From positions 54,407 through 118,406 of the forward strand of contig CAMQYL010000004.1 of the NCBI GenBank assembly GCA_947039275.1: a stretch of DNA of 64,000 nucleotides, given 5' to 3'. Positions 58,881 through 64,000 of this stretch are shown piece by piece. The notes under the pieces were generated by a model that saw nothing but the letters and a program-made list of their open reading frames with translations, was not told where the DNA came from and ran no database searches. The position numbers and the translations under genes were made by a program. Numbering within the stretch: position 1 is the first letter of the stretch; each line of letters opens with the position of its first letter. The DNA comes from Amulumruptor sp947039275 (GTDB lineage: Bacteria > Bacteroidota > Bacteroidia > Bacteroidales > Muribaculaceae).

Positions 58881-59662
58881 TGCGGGCGTTCATGCACCTT
58901 GCATACCGTGGGGCTCCGTTCCACGGCTGGCAGACGCAGCCCAATGCCATCAGCGTACAGCAGACCATCGAGGAGGCGTTGGCTAAAATACTGCGCCGTC
59001 CTGTGCCGATACTCGGCGCGGGACGCACAGATGCCGGGGTCAATGCCCGCATGATGATAGCACATCTTGACCTTGATGCTGCGGAGCTGACACCCATATT
59101 GGCGCGTTCGCTCAACACCATCGTCGGTCCCGACATCGCCATCTATTCCATCAGCGAGGTGCCTGATGGAGCGCATGCGCGGTTTGACGCTACGGAGCGC
59201 ACCTACCGCTACTTCATCAACCATGTGAAGTCTCCGTTTTTCAACGCACTGAGCTGGTTCAGTCCGCGTCTGCTTGACTATGACCGCATGAACGAGGCAG
59301 CAGCGTATCTGCTTGAAGTGGACGATTTCACCTCGTTTGCCAAGCTTCACAGCGATGCCAAAACCAATATATGCGATGTCCGCAAAGCCATCTGGACGCC
59401 TGTTGACACTCCTGACGGCACATATTGGCAATTTGAAATCTCCGCCGACCGCTTCTTGCGCAACATGGTGAGGGCTATCGTGGGGACGCTCGTAGATGTC
59501 GGTCGCGGCAAACTCACCGTAGATGACTTCCGCCGTGTAGTTGCCCACAAAAACCGCTGCGCAGCCGGCACATCCATGCCAGGACACGCCCTCTACCTCT
59601 GGGATGTCAAATACCCATACTATACACCGCCCAAAGTCGCTACATCCGGTTTCTTCATCTGA
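58880..59662 (+). CDS. truA: tRNA pseudouridine synthase A
   Basis: 260 residues from ATG 58880, overlapping the speA stop by one base; an in-frame upstream extension to 58769 is not homologous. It shows YRGAPFHGWQTQPNAISVQQTIEEAL, the catalytic Asp in GAGRTDAGVNA, FDATERTYRYFI and FLRNMVRAIVGTL. It makes pseudouridine at tRNA positions 38-40. Confidence 0.92.
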   Translation: MRAFMHLAYRGAPFHGWQTQPNAISVQQTIEEALAKILRRPVPILGAGRTDAGVNARMMIAHLDLDAAELTPILARSLNTIVGPDIAIYSISEVPDGAHARFDATERTYRYFINHVKSPFFNALSWFSPRLLDYDRMNEAAAYLLEVDDFTSFAKLHSDAKTNICDVRKAIWTPVDTPDGTYWQFEISADRFLRNMVRAIVGTLVDVGRGKLTVDDFRRVVAHKNRCAAGTSMPGHALYLWDVKYPYYTPPKVATSGFFI

Positions 59663-59751
59663 GATTGGAAATGAAAGGTCATTCTAAGGTTGCATATAGT
59701 GAGGATTTATAAATAATATCAGTTCGATTAATTAAAATACAATGTTAAAAA

Positions 59752-59842
59752 TGTAGGGACGCGACATTTCGCGTCCGCCTCACGGCTTTATTTACGTTAA
59801 TTCAATCCTAAACTCGCGGACGCGACATGTCGCGTCCCTACG
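59752..59842. repeat. REP-like palindrome pair (core GCGACATGTCGC)
   Basis: TAGGGAC-GCGACATTTCGC-GTCC (59754-59776) and its partner (59818-59840) with core GCGACATGTCGC; the first arm has one mismatch. It is the third core type. The 303-bp gap 59663-59965 otherwise holds only the groEL terminator. Confidence 0.8.
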
Positions 59843-59904
59843 TCAAGATGGGAAATGTCACGGAATATCCTAATTCAACTAACGAGTATATAATATCATT
59901 AAAC

Positions 59905-59944
59905 ATAAAAAAGTCACCAGCCCGATAAGGGACTGGTGACTTTT
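59905..59944 (-). terminator. Terminator of the groES-groEL operon
   Basis: A perfect 12-bp stem (59909-59920 with 59933-59944), loop with CCC/GGG pairing, and on the minus strand a run of six T. Confidence 0.85.
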
Positions 59945-59965
59945 ATGTATATAGTGTGGGATTTT

Positions 59966-61603
<1,638 letters not shown>

Positions 61604-61667
61604 GATTGACTGTGTTTTTTTATATTCGTTTTCTGGGGTTTGGTAATGTGTCAGGGATGACGGTGCA

Positions 61668-61940
61668 TTAGCCGATTATGGCGAGCACGTCGTTCTGACG
61701 CATTATGATATATTTTTCACCTTCAAGCTGCACCTCGGAGCCGGCATATTTGCCGTAGAGTACTTCGTCGCCCTCTTTGAGGAGCATTTCTTCGTCCTTG
61801 GTGCCGTTACCTACGGCGATTACTTTTCCTTTGAGGGGTTTTTCTTTGGCAGAGTCGGGGATGATGATGCCGGTGGCGGTTACTTCCTCAGCTGGGGTGG
61901 GAAGGATGAGCACACGGTCGGCAAGCGGTTTAATGTTCAT
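61668..61940 (-). CDS. groS: Co-chaperonin GroES
   Basis: 90 residues, normal length. MNIKPLADRVLILPTPAEEVTATGIIIPDSAKEKP (mobile loop), KGKVIAVGNG, LKEGDEVLYGKYAGSEV and the end DVLAIIG. It heads the groES-groEL operon. No typical CIRCE (TTAGCACTC-N9-GAGTGCTAA) occurs upstream. Confidence 0.96.
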   Translation of the reverse strand: MNIKPLADRVLILPTPAEEVTATGIIIPDSAKEKPLKGKVIAVGNGTKDEEMLLKEGDEVLYGKYAGSEVQLEGEKYIIMRQNDVLAIIG

Positions 61941-62016
61941 AATAGTCTATTATTTTAGTTTTTGTATTGATTTTGTTCGCTGTGATGTCATCTAATCGGG
62001 ATGACACAGATTGATT

Positions 62017-62032
62017 AGCATATATTGTGCCA
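62017..62032 (-). promoter_or_regulatory. Sigma-54-like or operator motif upstream of groES
   Basis: On the minus strand TGGCACAATATATGCT has the -24/-12 spacing of sigma-54 (GG-N10-GC), with ATGC in place of TTGC. The same bases make an inverted repeat TTGGCA-N7-TGCTAA with one mismatch. It lies 77 nt upstream of the groES ATG. Either reading is tentative. Confidence 0.3.
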
Positions 62033-62144
62033 AATCCAAATATGGAGTGTGTCTGCCAAAAATGTCACGTATCGGTCAGTAACATGGCATATCCTTATTT
62101 TGGACCGTCAGTATATTTAACCCTGTGGAAGGATATAATGTTTC

Positions 62145-62184
62145 GGACGCGGCTGATAATTATTGTTAATCGTCAGCCGCGTCC
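62145..62184. repeat. Perfect 12-bp hairpin in the groES-ilvA gap
   Basis: GGACGCGGCTGA (62145-62156) pairs with TCAGCCGCGTCC (62173-62184), 16-nt loop; no T-run. It resembles but does not match the REP cores. The gap 61941-62228 has no gene. Confidence 0.6.
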
Positions 62185-62202
62185 GTAAGATGTTGATATG
62201 CA

Positions 62203-62230
62203 ATAAGAGGTTGTGCTTAGATAACCTCTT
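62203..62230 (-). terminator. Short hairpin at the end of ilvA
   Basis: TAAGAGGTT / AACCTCTTA (62203-62211 with 62222-62230) overlaps the ilvA stop codon. No T-run follows, so it is a weak terminator candidate. Confidence 0.4.
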
Positions 62231-63434
62231 ACTCTACGAGGCGGAATCCCGCTTCGCGCAGACCCTTCTTGATGTCCTCTACATGCTCGTGGCTGCGAGT
62301 CTCTACCTCGGCACGGAGCATGCAGCCATGGATTTGTGTCGATGACGTGTTGCGTTCGTGGGCTATGGAGATGATGTTGGCGCCGAGCGATCCGAGCACG
62401 CCTGTCACTATGGAGAGCTGTCCGGGCTTGTCCTCCAGGTCGAGCGTCAGGGTGCAGTTGCGTCCGCTCTTGACCAGCCCGCGGGTGATCACACGGTTGA
62501 GGCTCGTTACATCGATGTTGCCACCTGACACTATGCACACTGTCTTTTTGCCCTTGATGGGCACCTTGTTGAACATCGCAGCCGCCACGCTGACCGCTCC
62601 TGCACCCTCTGCCACGAGTTTCTGCTTCTCTATCAGCGCGAGTATGGCAGCGGCAATCTCGTCCTCGCTGACTGTAACCACTTCGTCGACATATTCCTTG
62701 ACCAGGTTGTAGGTCAGTTCGCCCGGCTCTTTGACGGCGATGCCGTCGGCAACGGTGCGTACAGAGTCAAGATGCACCTTGTGCCCGTCGGCTATGGACT
62801 TTGCCATGCTCGGTGCGCCCTCTGCCTGTACACCATAGACCTTGACATCAGGTCGCAGCATCTTAAGCGCGAAAGCCACTCCGGCTATCAGACCGCCGCC
62901 GCCGATAGGCACTATGACAGCCTCTACATCTGGCATCTCCTCAAGTATCTCAAGTCCTATGGTGCCCTGACCGGCGATTACCTTGGGGTCGTCAAACGGA
63001 TGGACGAATGTGTATCCCTCCTCGTCGCGGAGTCTGATGGCTCTCTCATATGCGTCATCATATACGCCCGGCACCATGACCACTTCCGCGCCGTAGCTTT
63101 TCGTGGCTTCCACCTTACTTATAGGTGCTCCCGCGGGGAGGCATATGACCGCCTTGATGCCGTTGTGCGCTGCTCCGAGAGCCACGCCCTGAGCATGGTT
63201 GCCAGCCGAACAGGCTATGACGCCACGGGCTTTCTCCTCGTCGGTAAGTTGTGATATCTTGTAATATGCACCACGGAGCTTGAATGACCCCGTGTGCTGG
63301 AGATTTTCGGGTTTGAGGAATATCTGAGCCTCGGGGTTGAGGTCTGTAACGCCGATGATGCGCGGATGGCGCGCCACTTCGCGGAGCACCTGGGCAGCAT
63401 GGTACACTTCGCTGATGCCTAATGTTTCCTGCAT
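62229..63434 (-). CDS. ilvA: Threonine ammonia-lyase with C-terminal ACT domain
   Basis: 401 residues. Fold type II PLP enzyme, threonine to 2-oxobutanoate for isoleucine synthesis. PLP Lys52 is in TGSFKLRGA; CSAGNHAQGVA and the PLP-phosphate loop PIGGGGLIAG are intact. The C-terminal ACT-like domain (about 325-401, TLTLDLEDKPGQLSIVTGVLGSLGANIISI) is the short form, as in the IlvA/TdcB variants common in Bacteroidota. Whether it is biosynthetic or catabolic cannot be told from sequence. It is monocistronic. Confidence 0.92.
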   Translation of the reverse strand: MQETLGISEVYHAAQVLREVARHPRIIGVTDLNPEAQIFLKPENLQHTGSFKLRGAYYKISQLTDEEKARGVIACSAGNHAQGVALGAAHNGIKAVICLPAGAPISKVEATKSYGAEVVMVPGVYDDAYERAIRLRDEEGYTFVHPFDDPKVIAGQGTIGLEILEEMPDVEAVIVPIGGGGLIAGVAFALKMLRPDVKVYGVQAEGAPSMAKSIADGHKVHLDSVRTVADGIAVKEPGELTYNLVKEYVDEVVTVSEDEIAAAILALIEKQKLVAEGAGAVSVAAAMFNKVPIKGKKTVCIVSGGNIDVTSLNRVITRGLVKSGRNCTLTLDLEDKPGQLSIVTGVLGSLGANIISIAHERNTSSTQIHGCMLRAEVETRSHEHVEDIKKGLREAGFRLVE

Positions 63435-63486
63435 GGTGTAATATATAATTATATGTGGTGAAATCCCTTGCGGTTTTTCTTATGGT

Positions 63487-63564
63487 GTAGGGACGCGGCG
63501 TGCCGCGTCATCAAACGCAATGCGCATCTATTTATACGTTGACGCGGCACGCCGCGTCCCTACG
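63487..63564. repeat. REP-like palindrome pair (core GCGGCGTGCCGC)
   Basis: Arms at 63488-63510 and 63540-63563. The spacer begins TCAAACGCAA as in 12980-13055 and then diverges. The gap 63435-63946 has no gene; it also holds the hairpin and promoter listed next. Confidence 0.8.
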
Positions 63565-63771
63565 TCCGTTTGGTTTACCTGAAAGGATCACGTTGATGGG
63601 TTAGAGGGTAGTTTACATGCAAATGTATAAAGAAATTTTATGTAAACCTCGGAAAAAATTTAACCTCTGCGAACTTTTTTAAGTTAACCGATGTTTCAAT
63701 AGTACAAAGATGTTAATTGAGCTTCATAAGGTTAATGTTTCACTACTTTTTCATGTGTTTCTAAAAAGAAA

Positions 63772-63821
63772 CCGCCCTCTGGCAACAATTCGAGAGAATC
63801 CAGCCGGAGGGTCGCTTTTTT
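63772..63821 (+). terminator. Terminator-like hairpin of an unassigned transcript
   Basis: A 9-bp stem (63775-63783 with 63803-63811, one G-U) followed by TCGC and six T. No plus-strand gene precedes it, so it ends a short unknown transcript or an antisense of the ilvA promoter region. Confidence 0.5.
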
Positions 63822-63861
63822 ATATATTTCATGAAAAATCTCTAAATTCGCCATCCGAAAA

Positions 63862-63893
63862 TTTGGCGGTTTGCGCAAAATGACTTAACTTTG
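63862..63893 (+). promoter_or_regulatory. Promoter of tRNA-Arg
   Basis: TTTG (63862-63865), exactly 20 nt and TAACTTTG (63886-63893): a full consensus match, 53 nt before the tRNA. Confidence 0.75.
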
Positions 63894-63946
63894 CATCCGC
63901 AAACGCAGAGGTGCGGCGATGTCTCCCTCAGGCGCGATGCAGGACT

Positions 63947-64000
63947 GGCTCCTTAGCTCAACTGAATAGAGCATCTGACTACGGATCAGAAGGTTACAGG
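63947..64000 (+). tRNA. tRNA-Arg (anticodon ACG), partial
   Basis: Cut by the window end. Acceptor GGCTCCT, D arm GCTC-aactgaata-GAGC, anticodon stem TCTGA with loop CTACGGA: anticodon ACG at 63981-63983. The sequence ends in the T arm (TTACAGG). Only 54 nt are present. Confidence 0.85.

Noticed and set aside
63712..63885. 57-residue frame beginning near the 63.7-kb gap
   Set aside because: It crosses the terminator hairpin and the tRNA-Arg promoter and has no protein-like features.

Overview
The window reads as chromosome of a Bacteroidota bacterium of the order Bacteroidales, most likely a gut Muribaculaceae-type organism. The evidence is the promoter form (TAnnTTTG -7 boxes, often with a TTTG-like -33 box 19-21 nt upstream), the lack of Shine-Dalgarno sequences, and the families present: TonB-dependent receptors, DUF4249, GLPGLI, BspA-like leucine-rich repeat proteins, C10 peptidase, LytTR and TPR-HTH regulators, DUF3667, the EF-G paralogue lacking the catalytic His, and C-terminal type IX-like sorting domains. 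The genus is inference; no rRNA is present.

Layout. 0-6.6 kb: two tandem membrane acyltransferases, an EF-G2-like factor, a YgbA-type protein, a XerC/D recombinase overlapping hpf. 6.9-18 kb: secreted proteins (GH13 amylase with a starch-binding module, lipoprotein, C10 protease, two BspA-like LRR proteins), four ending in a sorting-type domain. 18-25.5 kb: TPR-membrane-HTH regulator, a 1.5-kb palindrome-rich intergenic zone, OmpA-like lipoprotein, LuxR regulator and an unusual GH13-SnoaL fusion. 26-31.8 kb: an operon of TonB-dependent receptor, DUF4249 lipoprotein, LytS-type kinase with internal duplication, LytTR regulator and flavoprotein.

32-38.7 kb: the most interesting accessory unit, a tight operon of tandem Zn-ribbon protein, KAP NTPase, DUF262-DUF1524 protein and a second DUF262 protein, a candidate anti-phage system that I cannot match to a named system. 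38.8-42 kb: three genes for making and using a dTDP-4-acetamido-4,6-dideoxyhexose. 42-42.7 kb: MntA-HepT toxin-antitoxin pair. 42.7-48.7 kb: outer-membrane receptor, GLPGLI protein and a 59-residue secreted peptide gene, divergent from a histidine kinase/response regulator pair.

48.7-64 kb: SppA, a helical-repeat protein, a small two-gene operon, tRNA-Ser, a candidate structured RNA followed by a TerB / coiled-coil membrane protein / vWA-like lipoprotein operon, then housekeeping genes (ElaA-like GNAT, DUF3667, speA-truA, groES-groEL, ilvA) and a tRNA-Arg cut by the window end.

Two kinds of intergenic repeat run through the window: REP-like paired palindromes that share TAGGGAC ends but carry three different cores (nine loci), and larger nested inverted repeats near 20-21.4 kb and 25.7 kb.
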